Source of the DNA: Verrucomicrobiales bacterium
GTDB taxonomy: Bacteria; Verrucomicrobiota; Verrucomicrobiia; Limisphaerales; UBA1096
Reading direction: 5' to 3'
DNA: 8,907 nucleotides
Assembly (NCBI GenBank): GCA_002721375.1
Contig: PBKH01000051.1
Coordinates: 32,756-41,662 of the forward strand
The notes under the pieces are model-generated. The model was given only the letters and a program-made list of their open reading frames with translations, made no database searches and was not told the origin of the DNA. This document shows, piece by piece, positions 1-7,220 of the stretch. The translations under genes and the position numbers were made by a program. Numbering within the stretch: position 1 is the stretch's first letter; each line of letters begins with the position of its first letter.

Positions 1-828
1 CTCGGCGTCGGCAAGTCTGGCAACATCGGCCGCAAGATAGCCGCCACTTTCACTAGCACGGGCTCGCCCGCCGTGCTTCTCGACACCGTGGATGCAATGC
101 ATGGCGACTTAGGAATTCTTAACGACGGTGACATACTACTCGCCCTAAGTTATTCTGGTGAAACAGACGAGTTAATAAACCTGCTACCTGCAATTAAACG
201 ATTTGCAGTACAGATCGTCGCCGTGACCGCTGCACCGCGCTCTTCACTGGCAAAACACGCCGAAATCGTGCTCAACGTCAAGGTGCCAAAGGAAGCCTGC
301 CCTTTCAACATGGCCCCCACCGCCAGCACCACCGCCTCACTCGTCATGGGAGACGCCCTCGCCATGGCAGTGCTAGACGCACGCGGCTTTAAAAAAACGG
401 AATTTGCAAAGCGCCACCCAAGCGGTGCCATTGGCCGAGCGTTATTGCTCAAGGTGTCGGACATCATGCGCAGTGGCGCGCGTAATCCGGTCGCCCCGCA
501 GACGGCCACCATTAAGGACGCTCTGCTAGTCATGGGAAAAGCCAAGTCCGGCAGTATTAGTGTGGTTAACAAAAGCGGCAAACTAGTCGGCGTCTTCACT
601 GACGGCGATCTGCGCCGTCACTTGGCCAAGGGCGACGCGGCACTAGAGCAACCATTGGCTAAGGTCATGACCCGCAAACCAATTTGCCTACGCGAGAATG
701 CCCTCGCCGCTGATGCCATCCACATTTTCAACGAACGCAACATCTACGACCTTATCGTGATCAACGTGAAACGTGAACCGATCGGCCTCGTCGATTCACA
801 AGACCTCCCCAAGCTCAAAGCCGTCTGA
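1..828 (+). CDS. kpsF: Arabinose-5-phosphate isomerase, KpsF/GutQ/KdsD family (5'-truncated by window)
   Basis: The family converts D-ribulose 5-phosphate to D-arabinose 5-phosphate, the first step of KDO synthesis for lipopolysaccharide or capsule, in the cytoplasm. The reading frame is open from base 1, so the true start lies upstream. About 275 residues are visible against roughly 320-330 in full-length relatives. An N-terminal SIS sugar-phosphate domain covers visible residues 1-145, with GVGKSGNIGRK at the start, HGDLG near 34, SYSGETDEL near 50, KEACP near 97 and KRHPSGAIGR near 137. K5, E57, E98 and H139 align with the residues I recall as catalytic in E. coli KdsD (K59, E111, E152, H193), so the enzyme looks active. 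Two CBS domains follow, at about 150-205 (with GVFTDGDLRRHL) and 210-272. The gene ends convergently, 18 nt from the small minus-strand gene. GutQ-type paralogue is the only real alternative reading. Confidence 0.95.
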   Translation, partial: LGVGKSGNIGRKIAATFTSTGSPAVLLDTVDAMHGDLGILNDGDILLALSYSGETDELINLLPAIKRFAVQIVAVTAAPRSSLAKHAEIVLNVKVPKEACPFNMAPTASTTASLVMGDALAMAVLDARGFKKTEFAKRHPSGAIGRALLLKVSDIMRSGARNPVAPQTATIKDALLVMGKAKSGSISVVNKSGKLVGVFTDGDLRRHLAKGDAALEQPLAKVMTRKPICLRENALAADAIHIFNERNIYDLIVINVKREPIGLVDSQDLPKLKAV

Positions 829-834
829 CCCATC

Positions 835-860
835 TGCCGATCTCAACTAATTAATCGGCA
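835..860. terminator. Possible bidirectional termination hairpin between convergent genes
   Basis: TGCCGAT (835-841) and ATCGGCA (854-860) form a perfect 7-bp inverted repeat with a 12-nt loop. It lies just past the stop codon of the isomerase gene and overlaps the last codons of the opposing small gene. Neither side has a clear run of T, so intrinsic termination is not demonstrated. The position between two converging genes is the main reason to list it. Confidence 0.3.
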
Positions 861-1191
861 ATAGCTGCAGATAAATATTAGGAGGTGGTTCAGGGAAATA
901 ATTCCTGAGGGACGGACTGAGCCATCCTTGTAGATTCTTTTCTTCCCAACGATAAACAAATCCCTCCGTCTCCTCTCGGACAAAATCGAGACAAAATTCA
1001 GAGCCCGGAAATGGAATGGAAGAAAAAACAAGATTCAACTGATCCCCCACCTCATCAATCCGATCAGCCATCTTATCCAGAATCAAATCGGCCCCGAACA
1101 CAAACGGCTGACCCTTCACTTCAAACGAAACATCATCATAGCACCAAAGACCGTCAATCGACTGAACTGAAATCCTAAAAATAGTATTCAA
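847..1191 (-). CDS. Small DUF6717-like protein of unknown function
   Basis: This gene encodes a 114-residue soluble protein without signal peptide or membrane segment. It begins MNTIFRISVQ, continues with GLWCYDDVSFEV and GQPFVFGADLI, and has FSSIPFPGSEFCLDFVREE followed by YRWEE and GWLSPSLRNYF. This order (W..DD, PFV.G, F...PFPG, E..G..YRWE, GWL.P.L..YF) is what I recall for DUF6717, a family with no assigned function. That call is from memory and is moderate in confidence. The start codon is TTG at 1189-1191, chosen because the family begins close to an MN-I motif. The gene lies 26 nt after the STAND gene on the same strand, so it is probably the third gene of that operon. Its GC (about 47% by hand count of one 60-base line) resembles the normal neighbours rather than the AT-rich DNA next to it. 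A role in the STAND system is inferred from position only. Confidence 0.75.
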   Translation of the reverse strand: MNTIFRISVQSIDGLWCYDDVSFEVKGQPFVFGADLILDKMADRIDEVGDQLNLVFSSIPFPGSEFCLDFVREETEGFVYRWEEKNLQGWLSPSLRNYFPEPPPNIYLQLLPIN

Positions 1192-3900
1192 TTGTTAAAA
1201 CCTTTATTATATATAAACTATTGAGAAGATTTGATATACCATTCACCTCTTGTTTGATGAAACAATCGCATTTTTTCATTTGTATTTAAATCAGCTGCTT
1301 TTTTAATTAAGAGCTCCCCCAACTGACCCATAATATTTTTATTCATTGGACTTATTGTTAAAGCAAACTGTAATGCTTCAATAGTTTTTTGAGATAAAAG
1401 AAATTCTGTTAGTTTTTGAATAGTAATATCATCTTTATATGTAATTGCTTTTGCAGCATTATTTGCCTTCCAATTAATCCACCGATCTAACTCTTCTTCA
1501 TTTACTTTAAATGAATTCAGCGACTTTGTTTTAAATAATTTATGCCTATCCTTTAAATTGAATGAGGAATTATTATCAATTTGCCCACCTACATAGTTTT
1601 CAAAGAATGCAACCATATTGGATACCGGTTTTAATGCTTCATTAAGCGAAACGGGAGATGGCCAGTAAGCGATAGAATTATTACCATAGCTAGCTACAAA
1701 GTCATTACTGCCGGGGATTAATTCGCCTTTCATCAGCCAACTTTCACCCGGCAACCCCCGAAATGGTCCATCTATAATTTTTTGGATTTTGGTGTCCCAT
1801 ATTCTAGCATTACCAAGTTCATCTACTGTAAATATCCTTTCCGGATTCCCTGGAAACTCCTTCGCCTCCAAAACATGTTCTGCATGCTTAAAAACACCAA
1901 GCAACTCACCATCGTTTAACGCCCACATTTTTACATAATTATCCTTGCTACACGTGTAAACTCGATTCCCATCAAAAGAAAATGAATGTTTAAAAATTCC
2001 GCTATTGTGTTTAAATCGAAATTTCTCTTTAGATGTTGCCAAATCCCATATGACTACATTATTTGCATCCCTGCCTAAATTTGATCTTGCTAACAAATAT
2101 TTACTATCAATGGAAAAATCAACCATAGCCCCATAACTAAACCCAAAAGGAAAAGGACCGCCAACAATGTCAAAATTATCTGTAGAATAAACTCTTGCAT
2201 ATCCATCTAAACACGCTGTCGCTAAATACTTTCCGTCCCTACTGTAATTTATGCCAAATATTTGATCTCCATGATCTGTAATAGTGTGGGAGATTTCACC
2301 TAACTCAGCATCAAAAATATATAGGTGAAATGTTTCTATATTTGAATAAGCAAATTGATTACCACCGCTAGAAAAAGCAGTTGTTCCAGTGTCAGGAGGA
2401 AGATTGTAGTGTTTTATAAGATCCAGTTCAGGCCAAGACCACAATTTAAAACTTAATGTATTCCAAGGGCTTTTATTCAAAAATGTACCAAGAAACCTTG
2501 AATCCCTATCAAGCGCCATAAACCAGGCATTTCCATTTAAGATTGGATCTTTTTCAACGGTTAAAACCTTTTCCAGCTTTAGCGAGTCTGGATTCCACAA
2601 TCTAAGCAGTCCATCTTCAGCTGAAGTCGCAACCAGACCAGTTTTCTGATCTACAACAAAATTAAGAATTCGACTGTCGTGCGTTAACAATATAGGATGA
2701 CGAGAGTTTTCATCTGTTTTCCATTTATGAATTTCACCGCTCGAAGATCCTGCATACACATATTTACCATCCCTGGAAAAAGCAGCCATTATAATAGGCT
2801 TTTCATGTTTTATAAAACTGTGTGTTAGTCGACCGGACTCTATATCCCAAACAGCTAAATCCGCGCTTGCAGTGAAAGTGACATACTTGCTTTGATCTGG
2901 ACTAAAAGCACCTCTCCAAACTTCTGAATTATGTTGCATTACTTTACCATATTTGCTTAATGTTCTTAGATTCCATAGCCTGAGCGAACGATCTCGAGAA
3001 GTAGTAGCAACTAATGTTTCGTCAGGGCTAAACATTGCTTCAAATACAGCGCCTTTATGATCGCTTTCATTTTTAAGGATTTGACTCCCCGTATTTCCGT
3101 CGTAAATAACCAAAGATCCCATTAAATCACCTCCGCCATGTAGAATTAGATAATTCCCAGAAGGAGAAAAGCGGCATTGGTTCCAATAACATACTTCTTC
3201 TTCAGGAGATGAATATATATGCTTTGTTTTTGTATTATCTAAATTGCTATAATGTAATTTATAGGAGGATTTGTTTATACTTTCAACAATAGCAACTTTT
3301 CTCATTTTTGGATGAATTCTAACCTCCCAGATATCACCCTCAACTTTTAATATTTTATCCCTATTACCATTGCCATTAAGATGAAAGACTTCCCCTCTAC
3401 TTGTACCTACAAGCAAATCTTTCAGATCATTCGAGATAGTTCCAAAAAGAGCAGTCGATGGTGTCGTCTCAATCCGTTTCACCTCTTTCCCTGTTCTTAC
3501 ATCGTAAACTATGGCTCCATCCCATTCTCCTTTCTTTTCTTTTCCGGAAACAACAATATGTCTTCCATCTAGGGAATAATTCACGGACTCTGCTATGTCT
3601 AAAATTGGGGTTCTAAAAAGTTGCTTTTCCGTGTGCAAATCATAGACACTTACAAAAGATTTGCCTTTTTCCTTATGAAGCAATGCAACAGTGTGCAAAA
3701 TTGGTTCATATATAAAGCCTCTAGGGTCTAGAAGAGTATGGGCTTGGGTATCGATAACTGTTCCATGATAACTGGAGATATTTTGAGTATCAGTAATTGA
3801 AAAGGCTCTTTCTAAAAGAATTGGATAATCTTGATTCTTATTAAATGAGCTTGTTAATAATGCTATTGCACTTTGCGGTTCGTTCAAATCTACTAATATT
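1192..3900. other. AT-rich block covering the WD40 half of the STAND gene
   Basis: Hand counts give about 34% GC for 3601-3900 and as little as 18% for 1381-1440, against about 50% for 3961-4260 and 53-58% for sample lines further into the NTPase half (4621-4680, 5281-5340). The change falls between about 3900 and 3960, at residues 535-555, just downstream of the membrane helix. The block ends with the 26-nt gap after the stop codon, and the next gene returns to about 47%. The reading frame is intact throughout. This suggests that the sensor half was acquired or exchanged separately. Confidence 0.75.
1201..1205 (-). promoter_or_regulatory. Weak ribosome binding site (AAAGG) for the TTG-started small gene
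   Basis: Read on the minus strand, AAAGG lies 9 nt before the TTG codon at 1191-1189, within the AT-rich 26-nt gap after the STAND stop codon. It is short but correctly spaced, and it supports the TTG start. Confidence 0.4.
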
Positions 3901-5558
3901 TCGCTTTCCTGCAACTTGGAATCGCTCAGAGAGTTTTTAGCCTCAATTTCGGAAGCAACAGCGCGTTGCTCTGATTTAGTTGCTTTAACAGCCATCCACC
4001 CAGCTATACATGCCAAGGCGAAAAGAAACACAGCGAAGACTTTATTACGCTTGGCAGATTTTCTTTGGATTTCGGCACGCTCCTTTTCGGCTTTCGCCAA
4101 GGCCTTCGCTTGCTCGAGTTCACGCTTACGCGCCTTCTCCTTAGCACGTTGCTCGGCCTCAAAATCCTCCTTCGAATCATCGAGGAATCTCATTGCCAGC
4201 TCAAAACTGTCATTGATACGGGTTCCCCAGTTGACATTAGGCTTGTTTATGCCCCTCCAAGACAAAGCAATCTTCAAGTCCGGATCGCGGTAAAAACCGG
4301 CCTCGCCGCGATTGTGTAACTCAGCAGTTTCACAAAGGCGAATGTAGATTCGTGAGGAGTCAGCCTCCTCATTGACCCAATTTTTTAGACGCTGCCAGAC
4401 ACGCATGAGGCTTTCGTGAGATATATCTATGATAATTCTATCGTGTATCTTAACGCTTTCTCCCGGCATAATAAACGTCCTGCCAGTCGGTCTGAAGGAA
4501 TCGATCACAGCCAACATTTTTTCGCGATGGTGGCCGGTGATTTCATCGATCTCTCCGAACGGCAGGGGACGGCGGATTCCGCGACCATTAGCCTGCTTCT
4601 CAGTGATCGCCTTGAATAGTTTCATGCAGAGCAACCGATGGTCATCATCGGGCAGCGCATCATAAACCTCATCCGCATGGCGAGATAAAGCCTCCACCAT
4701 ACGGCCAATGGCATCGTAATGCTCCAGGTCAAGGGGCTGATCCTTTTCGGCATTCGTCTGCCAATAGTCCCACATACGCATAAGAGCGTGCTGCAGGATA
4801 GGCAATTGGTCTGGATCATCACCAATATCATTCAATAACTGCTGTTTTAATCGAGGAGAAATCTCTGCACCGCCAACCTTAACAGGCCCCTCAATGGCCC
4901 TTGCACGCTGCTTACGATTAAGACGGGGAATTAGATATTCGCCCTCGTTGACCGCTTCAGCCAAGCCCTTGAACTCCGCGCAATCCCCGAGAAAATCAGA
5001 TCGCATAGTAAGGATAATAAATATGGGAAAATTTGTTTGGCGCGCTGTCTCCAGTAACAATTGGATGAAGTGGGCAGCTTCCTGTCCAGCCTTATCGCCG
5101 CCTTGGCGAAATCGGAATATTTCCTCAAACTGATCGACCAGTAAAAGAAGGTTAGTCCCCTCCTCGATGTTGGATTGTCGATAGGCCTCGATAAGTCCGA
5201 GGCCGCTACGACTGAGTGTGGCCCGGGTCTGCAGTATATTCTCCTCATTAACTTCGCCAAACAGATTGGACTCGACCAAGGCTTGGGAAAGCTTGGTCAA
5301 CGGATCGCCACCAGGCCTCATGATGGAAAGTTCCCAAGCGATAGAAGTACTCGTCATGGTGCCCCCGTGCAATTCCGGAAGCAGGCCAGCCCGAACAAGT
5401 GACGACTTGCCACTCCCGGACGCACCAACCACGGCTAAAAAACGGGTGTTGCCCAGTCGCTGCAGCAGCTGTGCCACCTGTTCCTCTCGACCGAAGAAAA
5501 GGAAGTTTTCATCGAACTCAAACGGACGCAGACCGGGAAATGGATTGCCTTCGAACAT
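1218..5558 (-). CDS. nSTAND1 NTPase with coiled coil, one transmembrane helix and WD40 propellers
   Basis: This 1446-residue protein is a signal-transducing P-loop ATPase of the type that oligomerises after ligand sensing; the family is tied to phage defence and other conflict systems. The N-terminus NPFPGLRPF...FFGRE (5-25) is the classic nSTAND1 entry. Walker A is GASGSGKSS (45-53) and Walker B is LLLLVDQFEEIF (137-148). QLPILQHALMRMW (about 251-263) and DISHESLMRVW near 378, the winged-helix end, complete the module. A charged coiled coil spans about 459-506, followed by a hydrophobic helix at about 507-524 (VFAVFLFALACIAGWMAV). Residues from about 615 to 1305 are divergent WD40 blades, for example FSPDETLVATTSRDRSLRLW. 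Their length suits two propellers. A helical tail of about 140 residues ends the protein. K/R enrichment before the helix predicts a cytoplasmic NTPase and propellers outside. AAGGAG sits 8 nt before ATG, and the TIR stop is only 5 nt upstream. The WD40 half is much more AT-rich than the NTPase half. Confidence 0.93.
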   Translation of the reverse strand: MFEGNPFPGLRPFEFDENFLFFGREEQVAQLLQRLGNTRFLAVVGASGSGKSSLVRAGLLPELHGGTMTSTSIAWELSIMRPGGDPLTKLSQALVESNLFGEVNEENILQTRATLSRSGLGLIEAYRQSNIEEGTNLLLLVDQFEEIFRFRQGGDKAGQEAAHFIQLLLETARQTNFPIFIILTMRSDFLGDCAEFKGLAEAVNEGEYLIPRLNRKQRARAIEGPVKVGGAEISPRLKQQLLNDIGDDPDQLPILQHALMRMWDYWQTNAEKDQPLDLEHYDAIGRMVEALSRHADEVYDALPDDDHRLLCMKLFKAITEKQANGRGIRRPLPFGEIDEITGHHREKMLAVIDSFRPTGRTFIMPGESVKIHDRIIIDISHESLMRVWQRLKNWVNEEADSSRIYIRLCETAELHNRGEAGFYRDPDLKIALSWRGINKPNVNWGTRINDSFELAMRFLDDSKEDFEAEQRAKEKARKRELEQAKALAKAEKERAEIQRKSAKRNKVFAVFLFALACIAGWMAVKATKSEQRAVASEIEAKNSLSDSKLQESEILVDLNEPQSAIALLTSSFNKNQDYPILLERAFSITDTQNISSYHGTVIDTQAHTLLDPRGFIYEPILHTVALLHKEKGKSFVSVYDLHTEKQLFRTPILDIAESVNYSLDGRHIVVSGKEKKGEWDGAIVYDVRTGKEVKRIETTPSTALFGTISNDLKDLLVGTSRGEVFHLNGNGNRDKILKVEGDIWEVRIHPKMRKVAIVESINKSSYKLHYSNLDNTKTKHIYSSPEEEVCYWNQCRFSPSGNYLILHGGGDLMGSLVIYDGNTGSQILKNESDHKGAVFEAMFSPDETLVATTSRDRSLRLWNLRTLSKYGKVMQHNSEVWRGAFSPDQSKYVTFTASADLAVWDIESGRLTHSFIKHEKPIIMAAFSRDGKYVYAGSSSGEIHKWKTDENSRHPILLTHDSRILNFVVDQKTGLVATSAEDGLLRLWNPDSLKLEKVLTVEKDPILNGNAWFMALDRDSRFLGTFLNKSPWNTLSFKLWSWPELDLIKHYNLPPDTGTTAFSSGGNQFAYSNIETFHLYIFDAELGEISHTITDHGDQIFGINYSRDGKYLATACLDGYARVYSTDNFDIVGGPFPFGFSYGAMVDFSIDSKYLLARSNLGRDANNVVIWDLATSKEKFRFKHNSGIFKHSFSFDGNRVYTCSKDNYVKMWALNDGELLGVFKHAEHVLEAKEFPGNPERIFTVDELGNARIWDTKIQKIIDGPFRGLPGESWLMKGELIPGSNDFVASYGNNSIAYWPSPVSLNEALKPVSNMVAFFENYVGGQIDNNSSFNLKDRHKLFKTKSLNSFKVNEEELDRWINWKANNAAKAITYKDDITIQKLTEFLLSQKTIEALQFALTISPMNKNIMGQLGELLIKKAADLNTNEKMRLFHQTRGEWYIKSSQ

Positions 5559-5563
5559 TTTGT

Positions 5564-7072
5564 TTACTCCTTACTCTTGGCCTTGTTAATGAATGTATTG
5601 AGTGGACTCAGATCGTCGTCCGATATCTGAATGATCTCAGCCAAGTGCGAACGGTATCGCTCCTTATGCCTAGAATCCGGTGGTGCGACGAGGATGGCTT
5701 TTTCGCGTATAGGCAATGTCCGGCCCTGTCCAGATGCCTTAATCATATTGTTGAGTTTCATATTGACCCATTGCCGAGTGGCCGAGCCGAAATAGATTAA
5801 TACAGAGTCGCAAATGCGCAGATTCTCCATATGAGCCTCAGAGACTTCGGCCTCGGTGCCAGCGAATACTGGGATAACCACTTCGAGTCCATGATCGAAA
5901 AGATAATCCTCGATAGGCTCGATTTTGCCTTCATCATCTGGCGGTGCCATCAGGTACACAACCCTCGGCCCCTCGCCAGACTCATCCTGCACCGGAGTGT
6001 CGACGCGACTTTTTTGCTCAACGAAGTGGTCGACGACCAGCCCCTTAAAAATCTCAAAAGTCCCCTCGACAAAGTCAGTTTTCTGATAGGTCGCAGGATC
6101 GACCCTTAGCCGCTCCACAAAATCGGTTTGTTTTTCCTCGACATCCTGCAGTTCATTGGGCAGCCAAACGAGACGTTCGACACCTCTTTTGGCGGTTTCG
6201 ACTGCGGATAACTTGATTTGCGTTTCGATGATTGACCTGTCTCCAGCCTCCGGGATCATACCGTAACTTGAACCGAGAAGATGGATAGCCACATCTGCAC
6301 GTTCCATGAATTGCCCAACCTTCGACTCAACTTCAGCAGCATTCATTGGCAACTGTCTGTCCGGTAAGATCACATGGCCACGCTCGCGAAGGTCGCGAGC
6401 TATGTTTTCGCGTTCCTCGCTACGATCGCCGGTCACAGTGGCGAGGTAAACCGTCTTCGCTCCCTCTTGCAGAACGACAGCAGGAGCATCGCAAGCACCA
6501 CCGGGACCGCTTTTTTTCAGTATTTCACAAATCTCATAGGCCAAATCGTAGATACGACTGAAATAGTTCTGCCTTGCCTCCTTGCCGAAAGCCTCATTGT
6601 ACTCGACTACCTTGCCGGAATTGTCGTCGAAGTCATAAAAATTAAACCCAAGGACACTTCCGAAGACCCGCCGTAACTCCGGCTGAACATCATCTGGATC
6701 GTAAGGAGTCTTAACCACCTTCAAGACGCGCGACTTACCAGCAATAGAAATCCCACCACTTTCCTCTGCATTCCGGTAAAACTCGGTGATCTCCTTGTTG
6801 CACCATTCCGACTTGATGTAACGGGGGCTCAGGACCGACACCATTAGCTTGGTGTTACGAAATTGATCGACAATTTGGTCATCGAATATGTCACTTCCTG
6901 AAAGTTTTTGGTCCCGCCAAATTTTTGGTTTTTCACCCATCAACTGAGCAAGTCGATTCTCCAGAATGCGGTGAAACTCCGTGATCCATCCCTTCTGATC
7001 CTCAGAAATCGGGAGATCGTCAATGTGGGCATAACTGATAAACAGATCGTTCGCAGTCGAGACGTCAGGCAT
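5564..7072 (-). CDS. TIR-domain effector with two further TIR-like modules
   Basis: This 502-residue protein has three tandem Rossmann-type modules and no signal peptide. Module 1 (about 8-187) is a TIR domain: NDLFISYAHIDD at the start, IWRDQKLSGSDIF at 51-63, and SVLSPRYIKSEWCNKEI at 79-95. E94 of WCNKE matches the catalytic glutamate of NAD-cleaving TIR proteins such as SARM1, so NADase or cyclase activity is plausible. Module 2 (about 207-345) resembles DUF4062: TVYLATVTGDRSEERENIAR, RGHVILPDRQLP, then HLLGSSYGMIPE and RSIIETQ. Module 3 (about 370-487) is another TIR-like fold: VVYLMAPPDDE, IEDYLFDHGLEVVIPVF, NLRICDSVLIYFG and KAILVAPPDS. The latter two are probably adaptor or sensing parts, which is inference. 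It is the first gene of the operon, and its last two sense codons form the ribosome binding site of the STAND gene. That implies coupled translation and a shared function. Base composition is normal for the window. Confidence 0.92.
   Translation of the reverse strand: MPDVSTANDLFISYAHIDDLPISEDQKGWITEFHRILENRLAQLMGEKPKIWRDQKLSGSDIFDDQIVDQFRNTKLMVSVLSPRYIKSEWCNKEITEFYRNAEESGGISIAGKSRVLKVVKTPYDPDDVQPELRRVFGSVLGFNFYDFDDNSGKVVEYNEAFGKEARQNYFSRIYDLAYEICEILKKSGPGGACDAPAVVLQEGAKTVYLATVTGDRSEERENIARDLRERGHVILPDRQLPMNAAEVESKVGQFMERADVAIHLLGSSYGMIPEAGDRSIIETQIKLSAVETAKRGVERLVWLPNELQDVEEKQTDFVERLRVDPATYQKTDFVEGTFEIFKGLVVDHFVEQKSRVDTPVQDESGEGPRVVYLMAPPDDEGKIEPIEDYLFDHGLEVVIPVFAGTEAEVSEAHMENLRICDSVLIYFGSATRQWVNMKLNNMIKASGQGRTLPIREKAILVAPPDSRHKERYRSHLAEIIQISDDDLSPLNTFINKAKSKE
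5567..5572 (-). promoter_or_regulatory. Ribosome binding site of the STAND gene, formed by the last two TIR codons
   Basis: On the minus strand AAG GAG encodes the final Lys-Glu of the TIR protein and also reads as a consensus Shine-Dalgarno sequence. It is followed by TAA and then ATG at 5558. The spacing from AAGGAG to ATG is 8 nt, which fixes the STAND start and indicates translational coupling of the two proteins. Confidence 0.8.
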
Positions 7073-7075
7073 AGG

Positions 7076-7083
7076 CTCCTCTT
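7076..7083 (-). promoter_or_regulatory. Ribosome binding site of the TIR gene
   Basis: The minus strand reads AAGAGGAG, then CCT, then ATG at 7072. AAGAGG is 5 nt from the start codon. The purine run supports this ATG as the start; the TIR motif begins at residue 9, so no upstream extension is needed. Confidence 0.65.
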
Positions 7084-7112
7084 ATGATGGGAATAAAATT
7101 AGCAGCCACAAA

Positions 7113-7141
7113 TATTTACCGAAATGAAAAAAATCGGTCAA
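7113..7141 (-). promoter_or_regulatory. Candidate sigma-70-type promoter of the TIR-STAND operon
   Basis: On the minus strand TTGACC (7141-7136; 5 of 6 to TTGACA) is separated by exactly 17 nt from TAAATA (7118-7113; 3 of 6 to TATAAT). A transcript would begin near 7106-7107 and give a leader of about 35 nt before the TIR ATG. The -10 box is weak, so this is a candidate only. Confidence 0.4.
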
Positions 7142-7164
7142 GGGAAATGGCCTAACGCTTGACC
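7136..7164. repeat. Perfect 7-bp inverted repeat between the divergent genes
   Basis: GGTCAAG (7136-7142) and CTTGACC (7158-7164) are exact inverse copies separated by 15 nt. The centres of the arms are 22 nt apart, about two helical turns, as for an operator bound by a dimer. Each arm contains a TTGACC hexamer pointing away from the other, so the site would overlap the -35 region of both divergent promoters. A regulator gene is not visible in the window. Confidence 0.5.
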
Positions 7165-7188
7165 TAGAAAAACTGAGTAGACTTCATT
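7159..7188 (+). promoter_or_regulatory. Weak candidate promoter of the esterase genes
   Basis: TTGACC (7159-7164) lies 18 nt upstream of TTCATT (7183-7188), which matches only 3 of 6 positions of TATAAT. Transcription would start near 7195, leaving a short leader before ATG at 7221. The -35 match is good but the -10 match is poor. Confidence 0.22.
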
Positions 7189-7220
7189 TACTTGTTGTGT
7201 CAATGGTCCGCAGCGAATCT

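Noticed and set aside
150..599. 149-codon minus-strand frame opposite the isomerase gene
   Set aside because: It lies wholly antisense to a strongly conserved coding region, has no motifs, and is best explained as a codon-bias shadow.
843..1031. 62-codon minus-strand frame inside the DUF6717-like gene
   Set aside because: It is in another frame of the same DNA and has no recognisable motifs, while the 847-1191 frame matches a family pattern along its whole length.
1206..1211. Perfect TATAAT on the minus strand just before the DUF6717-like gene, suggesting its own promoter
   Set aside because: No -35-like hexamer lies 16-18 nt upstream, and the start of transcription would fall at or after the ribosome binding site. 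The match is expected by chance in such AT-rich DNA.
1640..3720. WD40 blades as recently amplified, near-identical repeats
   Set aside because: By eye the blades share only short motif residues and are divergent at the DNA level; I see no long tandem nucleotide repeat.
3916..5800. Several plus-strand frames of 60-130 codons opposite the NTPase and TIR genes
   Set aside because: All are antisense to well-supported domains and lack ribosome binding sites or family features.
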